64,000 nt of DNA from CAVXFB01 sp963760935 (GTDB lineage Bacteria > Planctomycetota > Planctomycetia > Pirellulales > Thermoguttaceae): contig CAVXFB010000008.1 in NCBI GenBank assembly GCA_963760935.1, positions 434,001-498,000 of the forward strand. The letters run 5' to 3'. A program made the position numbers and the translations under genes. The first letter of the stretch is position 1. Every line of letters begins with the position of its first letter. Below are positions 8,502 to 15,875 of the stretch, piece after piece. The notes below the pieces were generated by a model, which saw nothing but the letters and a program-made list of their open reading frames with translations, was not told where the DNA came from and searched no databases.

Positions 8502-8741
8502 ATGGTAGAGCCCAAGGTTGCAGGTACGCATTCGCTCAAGGTTCATCTGGACTCCGGGGAATATTGGTGGTGTGCCTGTGGCGAATCGAGGGCCCAGCCG
8601 TTCTGTGATGGCTCGCATCGAGGAACGTCGTTCACGCCCGTAAAGATCGTCGTTGACGAACCGAAGCAGGTGTCCCTTTGTGCCTGCAAGCGAACCCAAA
8701 CGTCGCCGTATTGTGATGGCACGCACAGAAGTCTGGGGTAG
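8502..8741 (+). CDS. CDGSH iron-sulfur domain protein
   Basis: A 79-aa protein with two consecutive CDGSH-type [2Fe-2S] motifs: 'CACGESRAQPFCDGSH' (residues ~25-40) and 'CACKRTQTSPYCDGTH' (~61-76). Each supplies three Cys and one His. Two-motif members are soluble electron-transfer or redox-sensing proteins. ATG 8502 is preceded by an AGAAGGGGG purine run, and the frame upstream of it shows no family similarity. It lies 32 bp before the rhomboid gene on the same strand, probably cotranscribed. Confidence 0.9.
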   Translation: MVEPKVAGTHSLKVHLDSGEYWWCACGESRAQPFCDGSHRGTSFTPVKIVVDEPKQVSLCACKRTQTSPYCDGTHRSLG

Positions 8742-8773
8742 CAGACTTCTCACGCATGCGGAGGATTGCTTCC

Positions 8774-9358
8774 ATGCAAAACGCCTCGCATTCAATTCGT
8801 GACGAACTCCACGGCGTCCTTTTGTTTATCGGTGTTGTTTGGGCCGTATTCTTCTTATCCTATCTGTTCCCGTCGCTTGTTTCCTTCGGCGTGACGCCCC
8901 GAACGCTACACGGGCTTGTCGGGATTGCGGCCATGCCCTTCCTCCATGCCAACTTGCACCATATCGTCGCCAATACCGTACCGCTGTTCGTCCTGTTGGC
9001 CTTGTTGGCCGGATCAAACGCCAGATCTTGGGAGGTCGTGCTCGGCATTATTGTCCTCGGCGGCTTGCTACTTTGGCTCTTTGGACGGTCAGCGACCCAC
9101 ATCGGAGCCAGCGGACTAGTCTTCGGTCTGATCGTCTTCCTTATCGTCTCAGGCTTCTTGGAGAAGCGGCCCTTGTCGTTGCTTATCGCAGTTATCGTCG
9201 GCTTCCTCTATGGCGGGTCACTGATCTCGGGCATCTTGCCTCGCTTCGGTTCGCAGATTTCGTGGGGCGGACATCTGTGGAGTGCGATGGCCGGTGGCAT
9301 CGTGGCCTATGGGTTGACCCGACGAACGACGGAACAAGAGACGGTTGGCGTGCAATAG
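8774..9358 (+). CDS. Rhomboid-family intramembrane serine protease
   Basis: A 194-aa protein with about six membrane helices. The family's active site is complete: 'HANLHHIVANT' in the second helix region (structural His/Asn), GASG with the nucleophile Ser in 'HIGASGLVFGL', and catalytic His in 'SWGGHLWSAMAGG'. It cleaves transmembrane proteins within the bilayer. Start 8774 is chosen because GGAGG lies nine bases upstream. It probably forms an operon with the CDGSH gene. Confidence 0.9.
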   Translation: MQNASHSIRDELHGVLLFIGVVWAVFFLSYLFPSLVSFGVTPRTLHGLVGIAAMPFLHANLHHIVANTVPLFVLLALLAGSNARSWEVVLGIIVLGGLLLWLFGRSATHIGASGLVFGLIVFLIVSGFLEKRPLSLLIAVIVGFLYGGSLISGILPRFGSQISWGGHLWSAMAGGIVAYGLTRRTTEQETVGVQ

Positions 9359-9549
9359 ACTCACGGTGTGCTGGGCGTTGATTTTGGCGAGTACATCGAG
9401 TTCATCGCCGGTGCGACGATTCAAGTGTTGAAGACTCGCCGCTTCACGCCTAGTGCGTGTCGCAGGAACGTGTAGCGTTACTGGCGGCGTAATTCTGCGG
9501 TTCCGAAAGCGATCTGATCGCTACACAATACTGAGATGCGCTCTAAATA

Positions 9550-9579
9550 GAGAACCCCGCCAGAAAAAGCGGGGTTCTC
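9550..9579. terminator. Perfect 11-bp inverted repeat, possible terminator
   Basis: GAGAACCCCGC (9550-9560) pairs perfectly with GCGGGGTTCTC (9569-9579) around an A-rich 8-base loop. It lies 190 bp after the rhomboid stop. No strong T-run follows, so it may act with Rho or as a transcript-end stabiliser. Confidence 0.6.
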
Positions 9580-9622
9580 GCCTTGATTTAGGGTTGTAGA
9601 TGTCAGTGAGAACGAAGTGAGT

Positions 9623-9647
9623 TGAGCAGCGAACTCTTCGCTGCTCA
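9623..9647. repeat. Perfect 11-bp hairpin with 3-base loop
   Basis: TGAGCAGCGAA (9623-9633), loop CTC, TTCGCTGCTCA (9637-9647). It lies 43 bp after the first hairpin, in the gap before csrA. It could be the csrA-side terminator of a convergent pair. Confidence 0.7.
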
Positions 9648-9893
9648 CAGCAAACCGGCCGGTGGTTCTTGCATGACTTGCCCTCCTGTCAGGTGCGAGT
9701 AGTTAAAGCACATTTCGTACCAGTTCCCAGGACTCGTTGCATCTGATATACGCAACTACAAGTGGGTTGTGTTGTTAGGGATGTTCAACAACAAAATGCT
9801 GTCGGCGTTCAAATGGCCAGACGATTACGAACCGGGCAAACCATGCACGATGCTTGTGCAATTCGGTCACAAACAAGGGCGTTGCCGTCGCAA

Positions 9894-10058
9894 TCACGCC
9901 GCCACCACGGAACGAAGGAGTTCCTCTCGCTTTATCGGGATCTCCTGCGGCGCTTCAATGCCTAGCCGGATCTGATGGCCACGGATCTCCAAGACTGTCA
10001 CCGTGATTCGGTCGTCGATGACAATGTGTTCACCAAGCTTTCGGGTAAGAAAGAGCAT
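9894..10058 (-). CDS. csrA: Carbon storage regulator CsrA
   Basis: A 54-aa RNA-binding protein that represses or activates translation by binding GGA motifs in mRNA leaders. The start MLFLTRKLGE matches the CsrA N-terminus (RNA-contacting first strand). 'ITVTVLEIRGHQIRLGIEAP' follows, and 'IKREEL' gives the second RNA-contact edge. The gene is shorter than 60 codons. ATG 10058 has a clear ribosome site (GGAGG). It lies 17 bp downstream of a 46-aa gene on the same strand, forming a two-gene operon. Confidence 0.93.
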   Translation of the reverse strand: MLFLTRKLGEHIVIDDRITVTVLEIRGHQIRLGIEAPQEIPIKREELLRSVVAA

Positions 10059-10075
10059 TTTCAATCCTCCGTGAT

Positions 10076-10216
10076 CTATACTGCCGTCGCCGTTTCCACG
10101 ATGCTGATTTTGACGCCGGGGAACCGAGCCTCGTATTGATCCAGCAATTTCTCCAGGATCTCACCGAGGGGCTGCGGTTCGCTGTCCCCGTCGTCGCTGC
10201 AAAAGATTGCGTCCAT
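10076..10216 (-). CDS. Small protein upstream of csrA, 46 aa
   Basis: It starts MDAIFCSDDGD and continues 'LGEILEKLLDQYEARFPG', ending 'ISIVETATAV'. It is acidic at the N-terminus, followed by an amphipathic helix and a beta strand. The 17-bp gap to csrA contains the csrA ribosome site, so the two are very likely cotranscribed. I do not know a function. The position suggests a regulator or partner of CsrA, but that is inference. Confidence 0.6.
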   Translation of the reverse strand: MDAIFCSDDGDSEPQPLGEILEKLLDQYEARFPGVKISIVETATAV

Positions 10217-10386
10217 GGCGATCTCCGTTGTTGTTCTGTACGCACGTCGGCGGTTGCTGGATCATGTCAAGATGGACGAATTAGGGTGACTCGGGTGGTG
10301 AGTTGGCTCCAGACCAATCGATTGCCGAAATTGGGCCGATACTCAGCCCTGCCCGGATCACTCGCCTCACCTTGGAGAGAACGACC

Positions 10387-10536
10387 ATGAACGAGTACCG
10401 AGTGACGTTTGCCGATGGCGACGTGGTCGAAGTCGAGGCCTGGACGCCGGAAATTGCGCAGGTGATTGCCGAAGAGGATGCAGACCTCGATGGGTCTGTC
10501 GTGAGCGTCGAATTACTGAGCCTGCAACTAACCTAA
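10387..10536 (+). CDS. Hypothetical protein, 49 aa
   Basis: A small acidic protein: MNEYRVTFADGDVVEVEAW, then an Asp/Glu-rich helix and a closing beta strand. The fold looks like a short beta-alpha-beta unit of unknown function. GGAGAG lies 8 bases before ATG 10387. It is followed after 10 bp by the 77-aa gene on the same strand. Confidence 0.6.
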   Translation: MNEYRVTFADGDVVEVEAWTPEIAQVIAEEDADLDGSVVSVELLSLQLT

Positions 10537-10546
10537 GCCTAGCACC

Positions 10547-10780
10547 ATGCACGAATCCGTCCAAGACAGAGTGGCGGCGAACCTCGCTGAACTTGGCCTA
10601 CCCGCCCCCACCAATATCATCCAGACGATGCTGATGAAGGCCCGCTATTTCGTCGGCTGGAAACTCCGCTACGACAGCGGCTGTGCCGTTTTGCAGGCGG
10701 GGGCCAACACGATTGAAATCTATGACGACCAGGGATCGCTGCTGAAGACGGTTGCGATTGAAGCTGGAAAGGCGGCGTAA
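10547..10780 (+). CDS. Hypothetical protein, 77 aa
   Basis: A soluble protein with an N-terminal helical part ('VQDRVAANLAELGLPAP') and a C-terminal beta-rich half ('NTIEIYDDQGSLLKTVAIE'). No family is recognised and there are no motifs of catalysis. It probably shares a transcript with the 49-aa gene 10 bp upstream and is convergent with the DksA-like gene, 22 bp between stops. Confidence 0.55.
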   Translation: MHESVQDRVAANLAELGLPAPTNIIQTMLMKARYFVGWKLRYDSGCAVLQAGANTIEIYDDQGSLLKTVAIEAGKAA

Positions 10781-10802
10781 CGCATCGCAAGAAATCGTGG
10801 CG

Positions 10803-11171
10803 TCAAGACCCGTGGGCTTCTTCGTGTTGCGAAGCGCACCGAACGCACTGGGCCGCAAAAGGGATGGCTGCAAGGCGAGATGCAGGGATCTTCATGTTGC
10901 ACTCGTCGCACAGCCCATAGCTGCCGTCCTCGATCCGCTTCAGTGCCCCGTCGATCTGATCGAGAGCGTTCTTTTCGCTCCCCAGCAGGCTTAGCGTGAG
11001 TTCCTGGTCGAAGTTGCCGCTACCAAGCTCTGCCATGTCGGTGGGCATACTGGTGGTTCTGCCGTGGTCCTTGTTCAGGGCGTTATCTTCCATCTGCGTC
11101 ATGTCGCCCTGAAGTCTTGCACGCAGGGCTAGAAGTCTTGCTCGATGAAGCGCCAAATCGGTGTTCGTCAT
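10803..11171 (-). CDS. DksA/TraR-family zinc-finger protein
   Basis: A 122-aa protein with a helical N-terminal coiled-coil region (residues 1-80) and a C-terminal four-Cys zinc finger, 'YGLCDECNMKIPASRLAAIP' followed by 'QCVRCA'. DksA proteins enter the RNA polymerase secondary channel and modulate stringent-response promoters. 'DQIDGALKRIEDGSYGLCDEC' is the classic family signature, split here by position. It lies downstream of the acidic protein gene on the same strand, 45 bp apart. Confidence 0.9.
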   Translation of the reverse strand: MTNTDLALHRARLLALRARLQGDMTQMEDNALNKDHGRTTSMPTDMAELGSGNFDQELTLSLLGSEKNALDQIDGALKRIEDGSYGLCDECNMKIPASRLAAIPFAAQCVRCASQHEEAHGS

Positions 11172-11216
11172 TTCGTAGAGCCCTCACAAAGTTCGATAAT
11201 GCAGGCAGTCCAAGGA

Positions 11217-11537
11217 CTACTCCTCATCCTGCACCTCGTCGTCGTCATCTTCATCGTCTTCGTCGTCATCATCTTCGTCGTCTTCTTCGTCAGTGACTTC
11301 GTCCCAATCGTAGTCGAGACCTTCGTCGTCTGCCTCCTCGTCATCATCCTCGTCTTGGTCATCGTCATCATCGAGGTCGTCCACGTCCTCCCCGTCTTCT
11401 TCGTCCTCGTCGTCAGCATACGCGGCCACGACTGGAACCTCACCGGGCTGGCCCGTAGTTTCGCATTGGCCCAATGGGACTACTTTTTCATCCAGGAGTG
11501 CGGCGAAACGAACGGCGGTACTGAGGGAAATGCTCAC
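11217..11537 (-). CDS. Very acidic low-complexity protein, 106 aa
   Basis: The first ~40 residues are ordinary ('ISLSTAVRFAALLDEK'). The last ~65 are almost entirely Asp and Glu with a few Tyr/Trp, ending DDEVQDEE. GTG 11537 is chosen because AAGGAAG lies 6 bases before it; the longer frame has no such site. Acidic tails of this kind occur in RNA polymerase delta subunits, DNA mimics and chaperones, but no family domain is visible. It precedes the DksA-like gene, so a role at RNA polymerase is a speculative possibility. Confidence 0.6.
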   Translation of the reverse strand: MSISLSTAVRFAALLDEKVVPLGQCETTGQPGEVPVVAAYADDEDEEDGEDVDDLDDDDDQDEDDDEEADDEGLDYDWDEVTDEEDDEDDDDEDDEDDDDEVQDEE

Positions 11538-11627
11538 GCGTGCTTCCTTGTGTTTGAAGAATCTACGAGACAGGTTCACTTGCAACCGAATCGCCGGGAA
11601 GATCGCAACGGCCGCTGCTCCAATCAA

Positions 11628-11893
11628 CTCACTATACGTAGGTCAGCTTTGGGTCTTTTCACTGTTGTGTTCGGTTGGTAAAAGGTGATTATACCCGATT
11701 TCTCCTCGGTAAGGTGCGTTTGCTACCGTGCTACGTCCAAACAGACCCATTCTCTCCTCTCACACACGTCACCAATCATTGAAAAGTCATCGGTGGTGCT
11801 TTGGGCGTGGCCGGAACACAAATGATATAATCTTTGGTTTGGGAGCCAGTGTACAAACTGGCAGGGATGCAGATCAGCCCAGTCTCCAAGCAC
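11628..11893. other. Intergenic, no gene seen
   Basis: Divergent gap between the acidic-protein gene and the 102-aa gene. It should hold promoters for both. Only the right-hand one could be proposed (11894-11922). Confidence 0.4.
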
Positions 11894-11922
11894 TTGACAG
11901 TCCTAGGTGCTACTGGGACATT
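11894..11922 (+). promoter_or_regulatory. Putative sigma-70 promoter
   Basis: TTGACA (11894-11899), 17-bp spacer, GACATT (11917-11922), 41 bp before the start of the 102-aa gene. The -35 is consensus; the -10 is weak. Confidence 0.45.
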
Positions 11923-11963
11923 ATGTTTTCCCAGTTGTCCAATGCTAACAAGGAGCCACAATC

Positions 11964-12272
11964 ATGGCCAAGATGGAAAAAGTGAACAAGACCCATGCCG
12001 TGAAGGAGTTTCTCAAGGCCAACCCAAAGGCCAAGAACCAGGCTGTGGTCGATGCGCTGGCGAAGAAGGGCATCGAGATCAGTGCCAACTACGTCGCCAA
12101 CATCAAGGCGACCCACAACATACGGCGGCGGGCGGTGAGGAAGGTTGTCGCCAAGGGAGGCATCGGCATCCCAGAGGTCAAAGCGGCACTGGTTTTCCTC
12201 CGGGTCACAGGGAGCGTTGCCAAAGCAACCCAGGCCCTAGCGGTGGCTCAGGAGATCAGGGAGATCGTGTAG
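11964..12272 (+). CDS. Hypothetical basic protein with HTH-like N-terminus, 102 aa
   Basis: A Lys-rich protein. 'HAVKEFLKANPKAKNQAVVD' followed by 'KGIEISANYVANIKATHN' has the look of a winged-helix/HTH unit of the kind repeated in planctomycete genomes. A basic linker ('IRRRAVRKVV') and a C-terminal helical segment follow. DNA binding is likely but not proven. ATG 11964 is preceded by AAGGAGCC. It is monocistronic by spacing. Confidence 0.65.
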   Translation: MAKMEKVNKTHAVKEFLKANPKAKNQAVVDALAKKGIEISANYVANIKATHNIRRRAVRKVVAKGGIGIPEVKAALVFLRVTGSVAKATQALAVAQEIREIV

Positions 12273-12331
12273 TGCCGAACGTCGTCAACCTTGGTGGGCA
12301 TTTCGCCAAGTTACCGACGGCTTCGTTCACT

Positions 12332-12361
12332 CTGACAGAACTTTGCAAATCCTGGTAGAAT
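12332..12361 (+). promoter_or_regulatory. Putative promoter of the methyltransferase gene
   Basis: CTGACA (12332-12337), 18-bp spacer, TAGAAT (12356-12361). Transcription would begin near 12368, after the first ATG (12360). This argues for the internal start at 12402. Confidence 0.5.
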
Positions 12362-12401
12362 GCTGCTAAACGCAACGTCACCTCTGCCTGCGAAAAGCAG
12401 T

Positions 12402-12950
12402 ATGGCCGCTCACGTCTGCCCTTGGTGGTCTGTTCCGTTTACCATCGATCCTCCTTTCCGCCGCTTTCTTCACGATCAACAGAAGATTGTAGGGCCATAC
12501 GTCAAGCCCGGCATGATTGTGATGGACGTGGGTTGTGGTGTGGGCTACTTCTCAATACCGATGGCAACGATGGCGGGTGAGAAGGGGAAGGTCATCGCCG
12601 TGGATCTCCAACAGCAAATGCTCGACATGCTGCGGCGGCGAGCAGGCAAGGCGGGCGTTGCCGACCGCATCGAGATGCATAAGTGCGAACAGGGTCGGCT
12701 TGGGATCGATACGGTGGCCGATTTTGCCCTGGTCTTTGCGATGCTGCACGAGGTGCCGGATCAGCGCCGCCTGCTGGGCGAGATTCATGGGTGTCTGAAG
12801 CATGGCGGCAAACTGCTACTGGCAGAACCTCCGATTCACGTTTCCAGCAAGAGATTCGCCAACGAAGTAGCCACGGCGGAAGAAACGGGCTTCACAATGG
12901 TGGAACGGCCTCGGCTTCGCTGGTGTCATGCGATGGTGTTCGTGAAGTAG
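12402..12950 (+). CDS. Class I SAM-dependent methyltransferase
   Basis: A 182-aa Rossmann-type methyltransferase. Motif I is 'VMDVGCGVGYFSIPMA', motif II acidic 'VIAVDLQQQML', and post-motif 'FAMLHEVPD' resembles UbiE/arsenite-type enzymes, with 'LLLAEPPIHVS' following. The substrate is unknown. Start 12402 is chosen over 12360 because of the promoter at 12332-12361. It lies 31 bp before the next methyltransferase gene on the same strand, so the two may be cotranscribed. Confidence 0.8.
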   Translation: MAAHVCPWWSVPFTIDPPFRRFLHDQQKIVGPYVKPGMIVMDVGCGVGYFSIPMATMAGEKGKVIAVDLQQQMLDMLRRRAGKAGVADRIEMHKCEQGRLGIDTVADFALVFAMLHEVPDQRRLLGEIHGCLKHGGKLLLAEPPIHVSSKRFANEVATAEETGFTMVERPRLRWCHAMVFVK

Positions 12951-12981
12951 GACCAGGGTGATGCACCTACGGAGGTACAGT

Positions 12982-13551
12982 ATGCGACTTTCCGATGAAC
13001 TTCAGCAGTTTCGCAATAATTTTATCAAAGAGTTTCACCGAATCAGCATCAACACGACGCCGGGTGATGCTCAATTTCTCCGCATCTTAATCGAAGGTTC
13101 CCGAGCGAGGAACGGCTTGGAGATCGGCGTAGCGACAGGCTATGGAGCCATGGTGATGGGGCTTGGCTTTGAAAGAAACAAAGGCCATTTGACAAGTATC
13201 GACATGGACGCCACGATGGTGGCAACGGCTCGTGCAAATATCAGACGAATGAAGTTGCACAATACTGTTACCATTGTCAAAGGCGCCGCACAAAAAGTGA
13301 TTCCAAGGCTCGCCGGCCCTTTTGATTTTGTCTTTATCGACGCATTGAAGGAGGAGTATCTCGACTACCTTCGGGCAGTGGAGCCGAAGCTCAAGGCCAG
13401 AGCGATCATCGTGGCCGACAACGTGATTCGATTCGCCGACGAGATGCGAAACTTCTTGGATGCCATTCAAAGCGACCCTCGGTATCTGTCGGTTGTCATC
13501 CGGGCATCACTGGAAAAAGGCGACGGGATGATGGTAATGTATAGGAGATGA
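12982..13551 (+). CDS. O-methyltransferase-like SAM-dependent methyltransferase
   Basis: A 189-aa protein resembling catechol/caffeoyl-CoA-type O-methyltransferases. SAM-binding 'GLEIGVATGYGAMVMG' is at about 42-57, acidic 'LTSIDMDATM' follows, and metal/SAM-region 'DFVFIDALKEEYLDYLRA' is typical of the COG4122 group. 'IIVADNVIR' is a further family landmark. ATG 12982 has GGAGG 6 bases upstream. The acceptor substrate is unknown. Confidence 0.85.
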   Translation: MRLSDELQQFRNNFIKEFHRISINTTPGDAQFLRILIEGSRARNGLEIGVATGYGAMVMGLGFERNKGHLTSIDMDATMVATARANIRRMKLHNTVTIVKGAAQKVIPRLAGPFDFVFIDALKEEYLDYLRAVEPKLKARAIIVADNVIRFADEMRNFLDAIQSDPRYLSVVIRASLEKGDGMMVMYRR

Positions 13552-13701
13552 AGGCCGGTCCTGTTTTGACCTTCGTGGTCACCACCAATAGTGATTCTCT
13601 CACCGACATGCTCAAGTCGGTTGCTGATAGCGGCCTTATGCAGTCCGGTGGACATCGAGTGGAACGATGAAGGCTTCTGCATGGTGAGGCCTCGCTGTGA
13701 C

Positions 13702-14505
13702 CTAGTGAGGCTGCTGCTTAGCCAATACCCTTCCGTGCAGGATCATGCCGATCTGTGATGCCGCAAACCACATCAGCAGAAGGGTGACCAGAACTGCTCC
13801 AAGCATCGTCCACCACTGAAAATTTGCCCTGACTTCGGCGATCTCCCCCTGCATCTCTCTCATCCTTGCGTGAAACCTCTCGATTCGCTCGCAAAGGTTT
13901 GCCATCCTTTTCTCGACTTGGGCAAGACGGCCCACAATCGTCAGGGCGATGCGACGGGCTGAAACTACATTATCACGAATATCAATGAGCCGTTGCCGGA
14001 CCTCTTGCAGTGTGGTCAGTATCTCGACCGTGGCGTCAGAAACTTCCTGTAGCTGCTCGGCCATCGCCACTCCCATAGAGTCCCGATGGGAGGCTGCGTA
14101 TTTGGACGACACCACGGCTTCCGAAATCGTGCCCACTCCCACGGCAACGGCATGGCTTGAATCGAGCCACGTCTGAGCCGACTGCAAGGGCTGAAAGACT
14201 TCTTCATCCAGTGCCTTCAGCAGCGATGTGGCTTCCGCCTTGGCCTCTTTCTGTGGGAGGCGACTCGCAGCCCTTGACAGCAGTCCAACTCGGCGATTGG
14301 TGTTCTTGAATGCTCCCTCGATCCGATCCAGCCTATCATCCATGAAGGCAAGAGAGCCCTCGGCTGCGTCAAATACTTTCTCCCCGAGAACATCGACACG
14401 GCTTTTCGTAATCCAAACACCGACGATACTTGCGATGCAGAAAACCAGGACGACGGAGGCAACGAGAATGACGCCCAATCCAGCGGATCGCCTGATGACA
14501 TTCAT
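13702..14505 (-). CDS. Membrane-anchored coiled-coil protein, 267 aa
   Basis: An N-terminal membrane helix (~10-32) and a C-terminal one (~232-255) flank a long helical region, partly coiled coil ('IDIRDNVVSARRIALTIVGR', 'RMREMQGEIAEVRANF'). The layout resembles methyl-accepting or stress-sensor periplasmic modules without a signalling domain. It is unrecognised. It lies 11 bp downstream of the K+ channel gene on the same strand, suggesting a shared transcript and possibly a channel-associated function. Confidence 0.65.
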   Translation of the reverse strand: MNVIRRSAGLGVILVASVVLVFCIASIVGVWITKSRVDVLGEKVFDAAEGSLAFMDDRLDRIEGAFKNTNRRVGLLSRAASRLPQKEAKAEATSLLKALDEEVFQPLQSAQTWLDSSHAVAVGVGTISEAVVSSKYAASHRDSMGVAMAEQLQEVSDATVEILTTLQEVRQRLIDIRDNVVSARRIALTIVGRLAQVEKRMANLCERIERFHARMREMQGEIAEVRANFQWWTMLGAVLVTLLLMWFAASQIGMILHGRVLAKQQPH

Positions 14506-14516
14506 ACGGATCTCGG

Positions 14517-15224
14517 TTAGGGGCTTATTCCGTCGTTTCTCTTCACCACACCCTGCGACACCCGAATCCCGACCAAGAACGCCACCAACACGGCGATATA
14601 GAACTGCCCCATCATTGCCTCCAACCAGGACAGCGTGCGGGCCGGTGGGCTAATGGGCGTGATATCGCCATAGCCAACCGTCGTAAGCGTCACAAAACTG
14701 TAGTAGATGAGAACTGGCTCCCGTGTTCCAGACGATTTCAGTGCCTCGGCCAGTTCGCCCGACGCCTGGAAGGAGTTTGGTTTCATGATTTCAACGGCAG
14801 AATAGAACGTGCCGCAGGCCATACCCAGTAACATGTAAGCGCAGATGGCTCCGAAGATACTGTCCAGAGAAATGCTTCCTTGCGTAAGGACCAATCGCAA
14901 AATCATCGCCGCCACGAACCCCAAGAAAAGGACTTCCACAAGATGATCGCTGAGAGAAAGGAAGTCATCGCCATTACTGGCTACCAGGTAGGCCAGCCAT
15001 CTTCCCATCAGGGCGGGGACGCCAAGGATCAACGCCGCTGTCGTCGGCCATCGTCGCTCGCAGAGGGAAAGAATGGCAGCAACCAAGACCAGTGAATAGA
15101 GAACATCAAATACCAAACCTCGCACATCAAATCCCCGGACCATCGGCTGAATGACCAGCAGTAAAATCAGCGTGACCAAGAGGACCAAGAACCGCCAGGG
15201 ACGGTATTGCTGCATGGAAGTCAT
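14517..15224 (-). CDS. Two-pore-helix type potassium channel protein
   Basis: A 235-aa membrane protein with four to six hydrophobic segments and the K+ selectivity filter TVGYGD (residues 182-187) in 'SFVTLTTVGYGDITPISP', then a final helix. Such Ion_trans_2 proteins conduct K+. No RCK/TrkA-N regulatory domain follows. It is upstream of the coiled-coil membrane protein in an operon-like arrangement. Confidence 0.88.
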   Translation of the reverse strand: MTSMQQYRPWRFLVLLVTLILLLVIQPMVRGFDVRGLVFDVLYSLVLVAAILSLCERRWPTTAALILGVPALMGRWLAYLVASNGDDFLSLSDHLVEVLFLGFVAAMILRLVLTQGSISLDSIFGAICAYMLLGMACGTFYSAVEIMKPNSFQASGELAEALKSSGTREPVLIYYSFVTLTTVGYGDITPISPPARTLSWLEAMMGQFYIAVLVAFLVGIRVSQGVVKRNDGISP

Positions 15225-15344
15225 GGCTGTGATTCACCCTCGCTATCATCGTAGTAGTGTTCGTGCAAGTGCATAGAAGCAGCGCCGACAACACCATATC
15301 GCTTGGTGGTAGCTGAACCGGACGCATCTTTCCGCAGTTGCGTA

Positions 15345-15629
15345 TCACTGATGATCTGACCAGGCGTAGGACACCTGTGAGATGGAGTTGTGAGCGAGAT
15401 CGAATCCCGCCTCCCGCAATGCCTCTTCCACTGCGTGCTTGTCGGGCGGGTTTGCCTCCAGATAGACGAGCCCCCAGAATACGGTGCCGCCTCCGTCCAC
15501 ATGTACTCCCGTCGCCACCTGCTTGACGACGAGTCGGTGATTCATCCTCGCCATCAAATGTCGAATCGGATGAACCTCATGTTCGTCCCGCACGGAAAAC
15601 GCTTTCGGCAGTTGAATGTTCGCTTGCAT
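15345..15629 (-). CDS. Hypothetical protein, 94 aa
   Basis: A small soluble protein (starts MQANIQLPKAFSVRD) with 'HPIRHLMARMNHRLVVKQV' and a beta-rich centre containing 'GTVFWGLVYLEA'. No family is recognised. GGAGG lies 8 bases before ATG 15629. It follows the Cys-rich 70-aa gene after 26 bp on the same strand, in a run that begins with the HEAT/SEC-C gene. Confidence 0.6.
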   Translation of the reverse strand: MQANIQLPKAFSVRDEHEVHPIRHLMARMNHRLVVKQVATGVHVDGGGTVFWGLVYLEANPPDKHAVEEALREAGFDLAHNSISQVSYAWSDHQ

Positions 15630-15655
15630 GTCGTGCCTCCATGTTGGAGATGTGG

Positions 15656-15868
15656 TCAGCCAGTGGGAGAAGAACCAGATTCGCTCGTTGGTAGCGGCTC
15701 ATTGGGACGAACCCCGTATTTCCGTCGCCTCGCCCGCCCGTGAGGGCAACCGCCAAACGTCACCAGCATTTCGACGGTCTGAACGAACCGGGCGAGCCGG
15801 TTTCCTTCCCTGGCCCGAGTACATATTGGGCATTTCCTTTCACAATAGTCGGGATCGCCCATTTCCAT
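15656..15868 (-). CDS. Cys-rich small protein, 70 aa
   Basis: It starts MEMGDPDYCERKCPICTRAR; a CxxxCxxC cluster is followed by 'FVQTVEMLVTFGGCPHGRAR', giving four Cys in all, and ends Ser/Pro-rich. The Cys pattern suggests a zinc or Fe-S knuckle. The ribosome site AAGGAGG before ATG 15868 is near perfect. The gene sits 7 bp from the stop of the HEAT/SEC-C gene, so it is almost certainly cotranscribed. Function unknown. Confidence 0.65.
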   Translation of the reverse strand: MEMGDPDYCERKCPICTRAREGNRLARFVQTVEMLVTFGGCPHGRARRRKYGVRPNEPLPTSESGSSPTG

Positions 15869-15875
15869 CGCCTCC

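Larger units (their letters stand above)
9359..9893. other. Intergenic with two strong hairpins
   Basis: 535 bp between the rhomboid gene and the convergent csrA. No supported gene on either strand. It holds two perfect hairpins (9550-9579 and 9623-9647). A small structured RNA is possible, but no promoter was identified. Confidence 0.5.

Noticed and set aside
9769..9975. Plus-strand 68-codon frame near csrA
   Set aside because: Overlaps csrA in antisense, lacks a ribosome site and has no domain.
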